In this document: positions 41,048 to 49,093 of the stretch, one piece after another
How the letters are laid out: every line of letters begins with the position of its first letter
Numbering within the stretch: position 1 is the first letter of the stretch
Assembly: GCF_000019785.1 (NCBI RefSeq)
Contig: NC_010524.1
Coordinates: 806,001 to 870,000 of the forward strand
Direction of reading: 5' to 3'
From: Leptothrix cholodnii SP-6
Lineage (GTDB): Bacteria; Pseudomonadota; Gammaproteobacteria; Burkholderiales; Burkholderiaceae_C
DNA: 64,000 nt
Position numbers and translations under genes: made by a program
The notes under the pieces: model-generated
What the model saw: only the letters and a program-made list of their open reading frames with translations
Told to the model about the DNA's origin: nothing
The model's database searches: none

Positions 41048-41620
41048 ATGGCCACATCCTCACGCGATCGGATCAGCGTGGATCTGCAAGGGCTCAAGGC
41101 CGCGCTGCTGGCGCGGGCCGAGGCGATGCACGTGTCGCCGTCGGAGGTCGTGCGGCAGGTGCTGTCGGAAGCGCTGCAGGCTCAGCCGTTGAGCCATCGA
41201 GAGTCGACGGGACGGCGTACACGCCGGTCCGTCACCGGCACGCAGCGTCTGTCCCTGCGCATGGACCACATGCATGTGCTGGCCCTGAACGACGCCGCAC
41301 GGCGCTCCGGACTCAGCCTTGGCGAACACGTGGCCGGCTTGCTCGATGGCATCGCCGCATTGGGCGGGGAGGGCGATCGTGTTGGCAGCCTGACCGCCCT
41401 CGTCGCCTCGAACGCGGAGTTGTCGACCCTGAGCCGCGACATCCGCCATCTGACCCGTTTACTGGGGCGTGGTGAGGTGCAGGCGGCCCGGGTCTATCGC
41501 GAGCGGCTCGACAGCGTCGGCGACGAGGTGCGCGCTCACCTGCGGTTGGCATCGCAGGCATTGGCCGATCTGCGTCCACAGCGGGCGGCTGGCGGATCGG
41601 TCCGCTCGATTCGTTCGTGA
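41048..41620 (+). CDS. MobC/relaxosome-like accessory protein
   Basis: 190 residues from the ATG at 41048. The N-terminal SRDRISVDLQGLKAALLARAEA followed by HVSPSEVVRQVLSEAL looks like a ribbon-helix-helix DNA-binding fold. A second segment (QRLSLRMDHMHVLALNDAARR, GLSLGEHVAGLL) resembles MobC/TraJ-type relaxosome proteins, and the C-terminus is helical. It lies 16 bp before the relaxase gene, the usual place for an oriT-binding helper. The call rests on fold impression and position. Confidence 0.6.
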   Translation: MATSSRDRISVDLQGLKAALLARAEAMHVSPSEVVRQVLSEALQAQPLSHRESTGRRTRRSVTGTQRLSLRMDHMHVLALNDAARRSGLSLGEHVAGLLDGIAALGGEGDRVGSLTALVASNAELSTLSRDIRHLTRLLGRGEVQAARVYRERLDSVGDEVRAHLRLASQALADLRPQRAAGGSVRSIRS

Positions 41621-41636
41621 ACGACAGGAGCAGGGC

Positions 41637-42602
41637 ATGACATTGCCTTCGAACATCGACGGCGTCCTCGTGCTGTGGGGCGACCGGCTCTTCTATCCCG
41701 GCAACCGGATCGTGCGCGGCGCAACGCCGAAGCTGTCGGCCGAGGCCCCCCGGCAGCGGGCGCGCGAGATACGGGCACGCATCGAGGCGACCGTGGTCCG
41801 ACGCGCACCACAGGTGATGGTCAAGGTGACCGGCGGGGGGCGGGGCATGCGTGCGATCGCAGCGCACTTGCGCTACATCAGCAAGAACGGCCGGCTCGAC
41901 ATCGAGGACGAACTCGGGGATGTCCAGCGCGGCCAAGGGGCGCTGCACGACCGGGTCGACGACTGGCGCTACGGCGGCTCGTACATCGCAGACGAGGCGC
42001 CGCCGGGCCAGCGGCGCGAGGCCTTCAACATCATGCTGTCGATGCCGCGAGGCACCGACCCGCTGGCCGTGCAGCGCGCGGCCAGGGCCTTCGCGAAGGA
42101 GGAGCTCGGCGACCACAAGTACGTGATGGTGCTGCATGACCATCAGGCCAATCCCCATGTGCACGTTAGCGTGCGGGCGGAGTCGAGACACGGCAAGCGG
42201 TTGAACCCGCGCAAGGCGGACTTGGCGCGCTGGCGCGAGACTTTCGCCGAGAAACTGCGCGAGCTGGGCATCGATGCCGAGGCCAGCCGGCAGGCGACGC
42301 GGGGGAGCATGCGGACATCGGAGGCGCTGTGGCGCATCAAGGCACGAGAGGACGGCCGGCTGCATTCCGACAGTCGTCGGAGCGTCAAGTCGAGTCCGCG
42401 TGGCACGCGGGCCGAAGCGACCGAAGCCTGGATGCAGGTGGGCCGAGCCCTGGCCATGTCGGCCGACCCGACCGACCGCGACTTGGCGCGATCGATCACC
42501 GCGTTCATCCGCGAGATGCCGGCACGCCCACACGCCGAGCCGAGCCGCACGTCCGAGGTCAAGCCCGTGTCCAGGGCCATCGACATCGAACGTCTCCGGT
42601 GA
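41637..42602 (+). CDS. Relaxase/mobilisation nuclease
   Basis: 321 residues from the ATG at 41637, after CAGGAG. A MobA/VirD2-type relaxase core: a GMRAIAAHLRYISKNGRLDI segment, EAFNIMLSMPRGTDP, and the metal-binding three-histidine motif in VLHDHQANPHVHVSVRAE. The protein lacks long C-terminal helicase or primase domains. It would nick oriT and lead the strand into a recipient pore supplied by another element, as no type IV secretion genes are present here. The catalytic Tyr is probably in the first 30 residues (LFYPGNRIV). Last gene of the mobile module. Confidence 0.8.
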   Translation: MTLPSNIDGVLVLWGDRLFYPGNRIVRGATPKLSAEAPRQRAREIRARIEATVVRRAPQVMVKVTGGGRGMRAIAAHLRYISKNGRLDIEDELGDVQRGQGALHDRVDDWRYGGSYIADEAPPGQRREAFNIMLSMPRGTDPLAVQRAARAFAKEELGDHKYVMVLHDHQANPHVHVSVRAESRHGKRLNPRKADLARWRETFAEKLRELGIDAEASRQATRGSMRTSEALWRIKAREDGRLHSDSRRSVKSSPRGTRAEATEAWMQVGRALAMSADPTDRDLARSITAFIREMPARPHAEPSRTSEVKPVSRAIDIERLR

Positions 42603-42837
42603 CCCGATGCTTGGGTGCACAACGACGTCACCCGGATCGGCCACAAGAGTGGTCGTCCCGGCGCAGGGCCATCAACACCTTTGTGGGCCTGGATGGGTGC
42701 ATTGGGTGTGACGCGGCACACCGGCATCGTCAGCCCCGCACGCGTCAACCACCTCGTCGTGGAGTTGGCCCGCAGCCGGGCGCTCCACCTTGGCCACGGC
42801 AACCCCCGCCTCCAAGGCTGCGGCGACGCCCTTTCCC

Positions 42838-43230
42838 CTAAGGTGCCGTGTCACACGGCCAGAACATCAACGTCTCGCTGGCGTCGAGGTCACCCAGCGC
42901 GCGGCACCCCGTTGCCAATGTCTCCCGGTCCACGCCCAGGAACGCCAGTGGGTAGTGCAGCCGGTTGTCGATCTTCACCGCGAAGACTTCGCCCCTGTCT
43001 TCTGCCGGAGCAAGGTACTGACGCGTCAGTTCACAGTCCTGCGCGAGTCGTTCTCCGGGCACGACGAGGCTGTCCTTGACCCCGTGCACTCGTGCCGTCT
43101 CGCCAAGCGCGACGGCACCGGCCTTGCCGTCGGAAACCAGCGCCTGTGCGAAGGGCGAGGAAGACGACTTGGCAGGTGCCGCGGGGGTGGGGCGAACGCC
43201 TCGCGTTCCCGGTGCCCGCCGTCCTTGCAT
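42838..43230 (-). pseudogene. Hypothetical protein, probably truncated at the island edge
   Basis: 130 residues possible from the ATG at 43230, which overlaps the stop of the broken LysR gene (TGATG). A central stretch (ALGETARVHGVKDSLVVPG, GEVFAVKIDNRLHYPLAFLG, TGCRALGDLDASETLMFW) resembles small bacterial proteins of unknown role in which FW is followed by a GGRTPLEAL-like tail. That tail is absent; the frame ends in PCDTAP. This suggests the gene was cut by the island insertion near 42850. The function is unknown. The 235 bp between it and the relaxase contain nothing recognisable. Confidence 0.4.
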
Positions 43231-44134
43231 CACGCCGGCCAAGTGCGCGTCCTGAACGCCTCGACGAGGAAGTCGATCAGCATGTGCACCTTGGGTGTCA
43301 CGTGCTTGCGCGTCGGGTAGACGGCGTAGACGTCCAGCTCCATCGAACGGAACTGCGGCAGCACCTCGACCAACGCGCCCGACATCAGCTCGGCGCCCAC
43401 CAGAAATGTCGGCTGCAGCACGATGCCGCCGTGCGCCAGGGCGATGCTGCGGCAGGTGTCGCCGCTGTTGCTGCGCAGGCGTGGCGTGGCGTGATCTTCA
43501 CCGTCACCGGCCCCTGCGGCCCGTCGAAGGCCCAGTTCTCGCCCAGCGACAGCAGGCTGTAGGCCATCACCGTGTGCGCGGCCAGCTCCGACGGATGGCT
43601 CGGTGTGCCGTGCCGGCGCAGGTAGTCGGGCGAGGCACACAGCACCAGCCGCGTCGACGTGAGCTTGCGGCTGACCAGCGACGAGGCCGGCAGCCGCGCG
43701 ATGCGCACCGCGAGGTCGTAGCCCTCGTCGACCAGGTCGGCCACGCGGTCCGACAAGGTCACGTCGAGCGTCACCTTGGGATGCTGCGCCATGAACGCGG
43801 CCCACAGCGGCGCCAGGTGCAGCAGGCCGAAACTCACCGGCACGTTGACCTTGAGCTGCCCGACCGCCTCGCCGGCGTGCGACGTGATCTCGGCCTCGGC
43901 CTCCTCGAAGCCGGCGAGCAGCTCGCGGGCGCGGGCCAGGAAGACCTCGCCCTCCACGGTCAGCGACAGCCGGCGGGTGGTGCGGTTCATCAGCCGCACG
44001 CCCAGGTGCGATTCCAGATCGCCGACATGGCGCGAGATGGCCGCCTTCGACACCCCGAGGGCCTCGGCACCCGCGACGAAGCTGCCGGCGTCGATCACGG
44101 CCACGAAGGCCTGCAGGGCTTGGTATCGGTCCAT
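43230..44134 (-). pseudogene. LysR-type regulator disrupted by a frameshift
   Basis: N-terminal winged helix (MDRYQALQAFVAVIDAGSFV; AISRHVGDLESHLGVRLMNR) and most of the effector domain are in one frame down to VTVKITPR. The rest (LRSNSGDTCRSIALAHGG, ELDVYAVYPTRKHV to FRTRTWPA) is in another. The switch coincides with three copies of GCGTG at 43479-43493; two copies would restore one frame of about 299 residues. It is divergent from the NADP-dependent oxidoreductase gene, which it probably controlled. A sequencing or assembly slip is also possible. Confidence 0.85.
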
Positions 44135-44143
44135 GGCGGCAAT

Positions 44144-44162
44144 TGTCTCGAATGACGAGACA
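44144..44162. promoter_or_regulatory. LysR-type dyad between the regulator and the oxidoreductase
   Basis: Perfect inverted repeat TGTCTCG-AATGA-CGAGACA centred 19 bp upstream of the regulator start; probable operator of the now broken LysR protein. Confidence 0.5.
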
Positions 44163-44255
44163 GTTCATCTCATGAGGGGCAGTTTATCGATCGAAACGAT
44201 GCTTCTAAAGTTCATCCATCGCAGCCATCCCGCTGCATCAACTGAAGGAAACGTC

Positions 44256-44888
44256 ATGAAGATCACCGTTCTCGGCGCCGGCAACATGGGCTCAGCATTC
44301 GTCCAGCAACTCACCCGCGCCGGTCACCAAGTCAGCGTCACGGCGCGTGATGGCGCCAAGGCGGCGGCCGTCGCCGCGAAGTTTCCCGGCGCGATGGCCG
44401 TGCCGACCGCCGGCGCTGCAGTCGGTGCCGATGCAGTCGTGCTGGCCACCGGCTACGGCGACGCCGTGGCGGCGCTCACGTCGCTGGGCGATCTGACGGG
44501 CAAGGTCATCATCGACATCACCAACCCGCTGACGGCCGACTACATGGGCCTGACGATCGGCCACGACACCTCGGCCGCCGAGCAGATTGCCGCAGCCGTG
44601 CCGGGCGCACAGGTCGTCAAGGGCTTCAACACCGTGTTCGCGCAGGTGCTCACCGAAGGGCCGGACTTCGGCAACGGCCGCAAGGCCAGCGTCTTCGTCG
44701 CCAGCGACAGTGCACAGGCCAAGCAGACCGCGGCCGCCATCGCCGAGAGCCTCGGCTTCGAGGTCGTCGATGCCGGCGGCCTGAAGAACGCGCGCTACCT
44801 GGAGCCGCTGGCCGGCCTGAACATCTACCTCGGCTACGGCGCCGGGCTGGGCACGGCGATTGCGCCGACCTGGCTGCGCAAGGCCTGA
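44256..44888 (+). CDS. NADPH-dependent F420 reductase-like oxidoreductase
   Basis: 210 residues from the ATG at 44256 (MKITVLGAGNMGSAFVQQL). Rossmann fold with GAGNMGSA, AVVLATGYGDAV and VIIDITNPLTADY, and a C-terminal VVDAGGLKNARYLEPLAG region typical of the NADP_F420 oxidoreductase family, which includes NpdG and bacterial homologues. Betaproteobacteria mostly lack F420, so the hydride partner here is probably a flavin or a small substrate; this is inference. Preceded by GAAGGAAA. Divergent from the broken LysR gene. Confidence 0.82.
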   Translation: MKITVLGAGNMGSAFVQQLTRAGHQVSVTARDGAKAAAVAAKFPGAMAVPTAGAAVGADAVVLATGYGDAVAALTSLGDLTGKVIIDITNPLTADYMGLTIGHDTSAAEQIAAAVPGAQVVKGFNTVFAQVLTEGPDFGNGRKASVFVASDSAQAKQTAAAIAESLGFEVVDAGGLKNARYLEPLAGLNIYLGYGAGLGTAIAPTWLRKA

Positions 44889-44971
44889 ATCGACCCGGAC
44901 TGCGTCTTCCTGGATCCTCTCCATGAGCCAGACCGCCATCCGGGCCAACTGACATCTCCACGGAGTCCGAC

Positions 44972-45592
44972 ATGCAAGAGGCCCTGATCCTCCATCGCCC
45001 CGCCACGGCGGCCACTCAGCTGGTCCTGCTCTTTCACGGCGTGGGTTCCAGCCCCGAGAATCTGGGCCCCCTGGGCCAGGCCTTGGCGGTGCATCGGCCG
45101 CAGGCCTGCATCGTCAGCGTGCGCTCTCCCGATGCATCTGACTTCGGCTCGGGCTGGCAGTGGTTCTCGGTGCAGGGCGTGACCGAGGCCAACCGCCCGG
45201 ACCGCGTCGCCGCGACGATGTCGCGCTTCGTCGCCACGGTGCAGCACTGGCAGCAGGAGACCGGCTTGAGCGCGGCCGCCACGACGTTGCTGGGCTTCTC
45301 GCAGGGCGCGATCATGGCGCTGGAGTCCACCCAACAACCGACGCCGCTCGCCGCGCGCATCGTGGCGATCGCCGGCCGCTACGCCCAGCCGCCGCGGGTC
45401 GCGCCTGCGTCCACGCAGGTTCACCTGATGCACGGTGACGCTGACCCCGTGATGCCCGTGCGCTTGAGCGTCGACGCGCTGGCGCAGTTGCAGGGGCTGG
45501 GTGCCCAGGCCACGCTCGACCGCTTCCCCGGCCTCGGTCATGGCATCGACACCCGCGTGCTGGACAAGATCGTCGAGCGGCTTCGCGATTAG
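44972..45592 (+). CDS. Alpha/beta-hydrolase (YpfH-type carboxylesterase)
   Basis: 206 residues. Alpha/beta-hydrolase fold with LLFHGVGSSPENLGPLG (oxyanion-hole region), the nucleophile elbow LLGFSQGAIMAL with the catalytic Ser, HGDADPVMP (Asp) and GLGHGID (His). Length and motifs match the phospholipase/carboxylesterase family including YpfH. No signal peptide, so it is cytoplasmic. It is 83 bp after the oxidoreductase and in the same direction, perhaps co-transcribed; the substrate is unknown. Confidence 0.85.
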   Translation: MQEALILHRPATAATQLVLLFHGVGSSPENLGPLGQALAVHRPQACIVSVRSPDASDFGSGWQWFSVQGVTEANRPDRVAATMSRFVATVQHWQQETGLSAAATTLLGFSQGAIMALESTQQPTPLAARIVAIAGRYAQPPRVAPASTQVHLMHGDADPVMPVRLSVDALAQLQGLGAQATLDRFPGLGHGIDTRVLDKIVERLRD

Positions 45593-45666
45593 GGCCTGTC
45601 TGACGGACAGATCACCCGATCTCGACGAAGAAGGACGCGAGAAGGATGCCTTGGCGTTCCAGGTCG

Positions 45667-46386
45667 TCAGACGCCGAGGTATTGGTGGACGATGTCGGGC
45701 TGCGCCCGCAGGGCATCGGAGTCCCCATGCCACACGACACGGCCCTTCTCGAGCACATAGTGCCGGTCCGCCAGGCCGAGCAATCGCCTCACGTTCTTGT
45801 CGATGACGATCTGGGCCAGGCCCGTGCGTTTCAGCTCGGCCAGCGTGCGCCAGATTTCCTCCCGGATCACTGGGGCCAGGCCTTCGGTTGCCTCGTCGAG
45901 AACCAGCAGTCGGGGATTGGTCATCAAGGCCCGGCCGATGGCGAGCATCTGCTGCTCTCCGCCCGAGAGTTGCCAGCCGAGGTTGTTTCGACGCTCCTTC
46001 AGCCTGGGCCAGAAGGTGTAGACCCGATCGAGCGTCCAGGCGTTCGTACCACTGTCTGAACGAGAGGGCCTTGCAGTGGCAATCAGGTTTTCCTCGACCG
46101 TGAGGTCGGTGAAGATTTGACGCCCCTCCGGTACCAGCGCGAGCCCTCTGCGAGCGATTCGATGAGAAGGCTGTCCGATGGTCTGCAGTCCGTCGACTTC
46201 AATCGCCCCGCCGGTGGCGGGCAGCATGCCGAACAGGCACTTGATGGTGGTCGAGCGACCCATGCCATTGCGACCCAGCAGCGTGATGACTTGTCCAGGA
46301 AAGACATCGAACGACACGTCGAAGAGCACTTGCGCGCGGCCATAACTGGCCTGCAAGCCACGCACGCAGAGGTAGGGTTGATTCAT
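45667..46386 (-). CDS. livF: ABC transporter ATP-binding protein, LivF type
   Basis: 239 residues from the ATG at 46386 (MNQPYLCVRGLQASY). The P-loop reads GRNGMGRSTTI, with Arg in place of the invariant Walker A Lys. The remaining motifs are normal: LVPEGRQIFTDLTVEEN, LSGGEQQMLAIGRAL, LLVLDEATEGLAP. In the H-loop the usual VEQN is VIDKN, so the loop is also altered. Last gene of the aromatic operon. It may have weak or regulatory ATPase activity, with LivG providing the main hydrolysis; that is inference. Confidence 0.88.
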   Translation of the reverse strand: MNQPYLCVRGLQASYGRAQVLFDVSFDVFPGQVITLLGRNGMGRSTTIKCLFGMLPATGGAIEVDGLQTIGQPSHRIARRGLALVPEGRQIFTDLTVEENLIATARPSRSDSGTNAWTLDRVYTFWPRLKERRNNLGWQLSGGEQQMLAIGRALMTNPRLLVLDEATEGLAPVIREEIWRTLAELKRTGLAQIVIDKNVRRLLGLADRHYVLEKGRVVWHGDSDALRAQPDIVHQYLGV

Positions 46387-46396
46387 GGTTGGGCCT

Positions 46397-47143
46397 TCAG
46401 TCGGCTTCTTCGCCGAGATAGACGGCGCGAACCTCGGGATGTGCACGGATCTCGGCAGGCGTGCCGGTGAACAGCACGCGGCCGTAGACCAGCACGGTGA
46501 TTCGATCGGCCAGTGAGAAGACCGCATCCATGTCGTGCTCGACCAGCAGGATCGTGTACCGGCGCTTCAGGCTGTGCAGCAAGGCGATGACGGCAGCCGA
46601 TTCCTGCACGCTCATGCCGGCCATCGGTTCGTCGAGCAGCAGGAACTTCGGCTGCGCTGCGAGTGCCATCGCCAGTTCAAGCTGGCGTCGCTGACCATAG
46701 GCCAGCTCTCCCGCAGGGATGTCGGCCTGCGCGGTCAGACCCGCCGCGGCGATCGCCTCGTCAGCAGCCGAGCGAACCGCCGCATCGGCGAGCATCGGCC
46801 GCCAGAATCGCCAGGCGTTTCGCTTGGCGCCCAGGGTTGCGAGCGTCGCGTTCTCGCGCACCGAGAACTCGTCGAAGATCGACGTGATCTGGTACGAACG
46901 CAGCAGGCCGGCGCGGGCCCGCTGAGCGACCGACAGGGCGCCGATGTCGTGTCCGTCGAGGCGGATGCGCCCTTCGCTGGGCTGGAGTTCGCCGCTCAAC
47001 TGGTTGATCAGCGTCGTCTTGCCGGCGCCATTCGGGCCGATCACCGCGTGGAGTTCACCGGGACGGATGTCGAGCGACACATGATCCGTCACCAGCAGCG
47101 CCCCGAAGCGCTTGACCAATCCTTCTGTCTGCAGCGCCACCAT
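46397..47143 (-). CDS. livG: ABC transporter ATP-binding protein, LivG type
   Basis: 248 residues from the ATG at 47143, which overlaps the livM stop (GTGATGG context). Walker A GPNGAGKTTLINQ, LLRSYQITSIFDEFSVREN, signature LAYGQRRQLELAMAL, Walker B FLLLDEPMAGMS and H-loop LLVEHDMDAVF are intact. Partner of the LivF-like gene 10 bp downstream. All the key ATPase residues are kept, unlike its partner. Confidence 0.92.
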   Translation of the reverse strand: MVALQTEGLVKRFGALLVTDHVSLDIRPGELHAVIGPNGAGKTTLINQLSGELQPSEGRIRLDGHDIGALSVAQRARAGLLRSYQITSIFDEFSVRENATLATLGAKRNAWRFWRPMLADAAVRSAADEAIAAAGLTAQADIPAGELAYGQRRQLELAMALAAQPKFLLLDEPMAGMSVQESAAVIALLHSLKRRYTILLVEHDMDAVFSLADRITVLVYGRVLFTGTPAEIRAHPEVRAVYLGEEAD

Positions 47144-48150
47144 CACGCACCTCCATCGGCAATGACAGGTGCCGCCGACTCGGCGTGTCCTGCGGTCGAA
47201 CGCTTCCAATTGCCGAGGCTCTCCAGCAGGCCGACAGCGCCGCGCCGCCCGACCAGCGCCATCAGCACGATCAGTGGACCGAAGATTGCCATCCAGTGTT
47301 CGGTGAGACCCTTGAGCACCTCTTCCAGGCCGAGGAAGAGCAAGGCACCGACCAGCGGACCGAACACCGTTCCGATGCCACCCAGCACCACCATCACGAT
47401 CAGCTCGCCGGAGACGGTCCAGGCCATCGAACTGGGCGATGCATACGCGTTCAGGTTGGCGAGCAGCAGACCCGCCACACCACTGATGGCGCCGGAGATG
47501 ATGAAGGCAACCAGCTGCAGCTTCTGCGCCTGCAGTCCGATCGCGTTGATGCGCCGCGCGTTCTGGCGTGCGCCCCGAAGGGCCATGCCGAACGGCGCCG
47601 ATCGAAGGCGTGCCATCCACCATGTGACCATGGCGAGAACGGCCCATGCCGCGGCGTACAGCACGTGTGACGAGCCGAGGTTCACCGAGCCGAACGCGCT
47701 GGTGGTCGAGACGGCAAGTCCATCGTCCCCACCGTACTGCTTGAGGCTAACGAGCAGGAAGTAGCCCATCTGTGCAAATGCGAGCGTGATCATGATGAAA
47801 GCCATTCCGGATGTCCGCAGACTGATCGCACCGATCACCAGTGCCCCCACGCTGCAGACCACCAGACACAGTGCCAGGTGCACCCACCCGCTTTCAATGC
47901 CGTGGAAGGCCGGCAACGCGACGGCGTAGCTGCCCAGGCCGAGAAAGAGCGCGTGCCCGAAGCTGACGAGCCCGCCGTAGCCCAGCGCCAGGTTGAGCGC
48001 CGTCGCGGCGATGGCGTAGATGACGATGCGCGCGAAGAACGAGGTCCAGAAGGGTTGTTCCAGCGCACTGGCGATGAACGGCACGGTCGCGAGGCCGATG
48101 AAGAGCAGCAGCGGGATCGCCGTGGCCGGACGAGTCAGGTTGAGTGTCAT
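47143..48150 (-). CDS. livM: ABC transporter permease, LivM type
   Basis: 335 residues with 8-10 membrane helices. LivM hallmarks: ALNLALGYGGLVSFGHALFL and the cytoplasmic coupling loop APFGMALRGARQNARRINAIG. Within the aromatic operon it should form the pore for an aromatic acid or related substrate rather than leucine; this is from context. Overlaps the livG start. Confidence 0.92.
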   Translation of the reverse strand: MTLNLTRPATAIPLLLFIGLATVPFIASALEQPFWTSFFARIVIYAIAATALNLALGYGGLVSFGHALFLGLGSYAVALPAFHGIESGWVHLALCLVVCSVGALVIGAISLRTSGMAFIMITLAFAQMGYFLLVSLKQYGGDDGLAVSTTSAFGSVNLGSSHVLYAAAWAVLAMVTWWMARLRSAPFGMALRGARQNARRINAIGLQAQKLQLVAFIISGAISGVAGLLLANLNAYASPSSMAWTVSGELIVMVVLGGIGTVFGPLVGALLFLGLEEVLKGLTEHWMAIFGPLIVLMALVGRRGAVGLLESLGNWKRSTAGHAESAAPVIADGGA

Positions 48151-48162
48151 GTGCGACTCCTG

Positions 48163-49083
48163 TCAGCTGCGACGGGCGGGAAAGAGACCCTGAGGGCGCA
48201 GTGCGAGGACCAGCGCCATCAGCAGGTAGATGCTCATCGAGGCCAGTGCCGGGCCGGCCGCGTCGGCGATCGAGCGTTCGGCGACCTGCCGCAGCAGCAG
48301 GGGCAGGAACACCCGTCCGAGCGTATCCACCAGGCCGACGATGAGTGCGGCGTAAAGCGCGCCGCTGACAGAACCGATGCCGCCGATCACGATCACCACC
48401 AGCGTGGTGATCAGTACCGGTTCGCCCATGCCCGATTGCACCGACAGCACGGGACCGGCCATCGCCCCTGCCAGGCCGGCGAGCATGGCGCCCACACCGA
48501 AGAGCATGGCATTGAGCAGGCCGATGTTCACGCCGAGGGCACCGACCAGTTGCGGGTTCTGAGCGCCAGCGCGGATCAGCATGCCGATGCGCGTCTTGTT
48601 GATGAGCAGATGTGAGCCCACCGCGACCAGCAATCCGGTGAAGATGATGGCGAAGCGATAGGACGGGTAGCTGAACCCGACGATATCGACCGTCCCGCTC
48701 AGCACCTCCGGCACCTGGACAAACAGGGGTTGTGGTCCCCACACCATCCGCACCATCTCGTTGAAGAACATCACGAGTCCGAAGGTCGCGAGCACATGGT
48801 CGAGGTGATCTCGCCGATACAGGCGCGAGACGATCGACACCTCCAGCACCAGGCCGATCAGCAAGGCTGTGCCCATGGCCGCCAGAATCGCCAGCACGAA
48901 GGAGCCCGTGGCGTCATAGGCAATCGCTGCCGCATAGGCGCCCAGCATGTACAGAGAGCCATGGGCCAGGTTCACGAAGCTCATGATCCCGAACACCAGC
49001 GTCAGGCCCGCCGCCAGCAGGAACAGCAGGACGCCGTACTGCAGGCCGTTGAGCAGCTGAGCCAACAGCAGCGTTGCACTCAT
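48163..49083 (-). CDS. livH: ABC transporter permease, LivH type
   Basis: 306 residues. N-terminal LLNGLQYGVLLFLLAAGLTL, then FVNLAHGSLYMLGAYAAA, both LivH signatures; about eight helices; ends ALRPQGLFPARRS. Works with the LivM-type gene 12 bp downstream. Ribosome-binding site GAGGGGATCGAG before the start. Confidence 0.92.
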   Translation of the reverse strand: MSATLLLAQLLNGLQYGVLLFLLAAGLTLVFGIMSFVNLAHGSLYMLGAYAAAIAYDATGSFVLAILAAMGTALLIGLVLEVSIVSRLYRRDHLDHVLATFGLVMFFNEMVRMVWGPQPLFVQVPEVLSGTVDIVGFSYPSYRFAIIFTGLLVAVGSHLLINKTRIGMLIRAGAQNPQLVGALGVNIGLLNAMLFGVGAMLAGLAGAMAGPVLSVQSGMGEPVLITTLVVIVIGGIGSVSGALYAALIVGLVDTLGRVFLPLLLRQVAERSIADAAGPALASMSIYLLMALVLALRPQGLFPARRS

Positions 49084-49093
49084 CTCGATCCCC

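Noticed and set aside
42615..43079. Small plus-strand frame after the relaxase
   Set aside because: No resemblance to any protein and overlapped by a minus-strand frame with better protein character.
42603..43229. Search for a right attachment-site copy of the tRNA-Arg 3' end
   Set aside because: No stretch resembling GGTTCGATTCC or its complement with the CAGCCGC acceptor strand was found.
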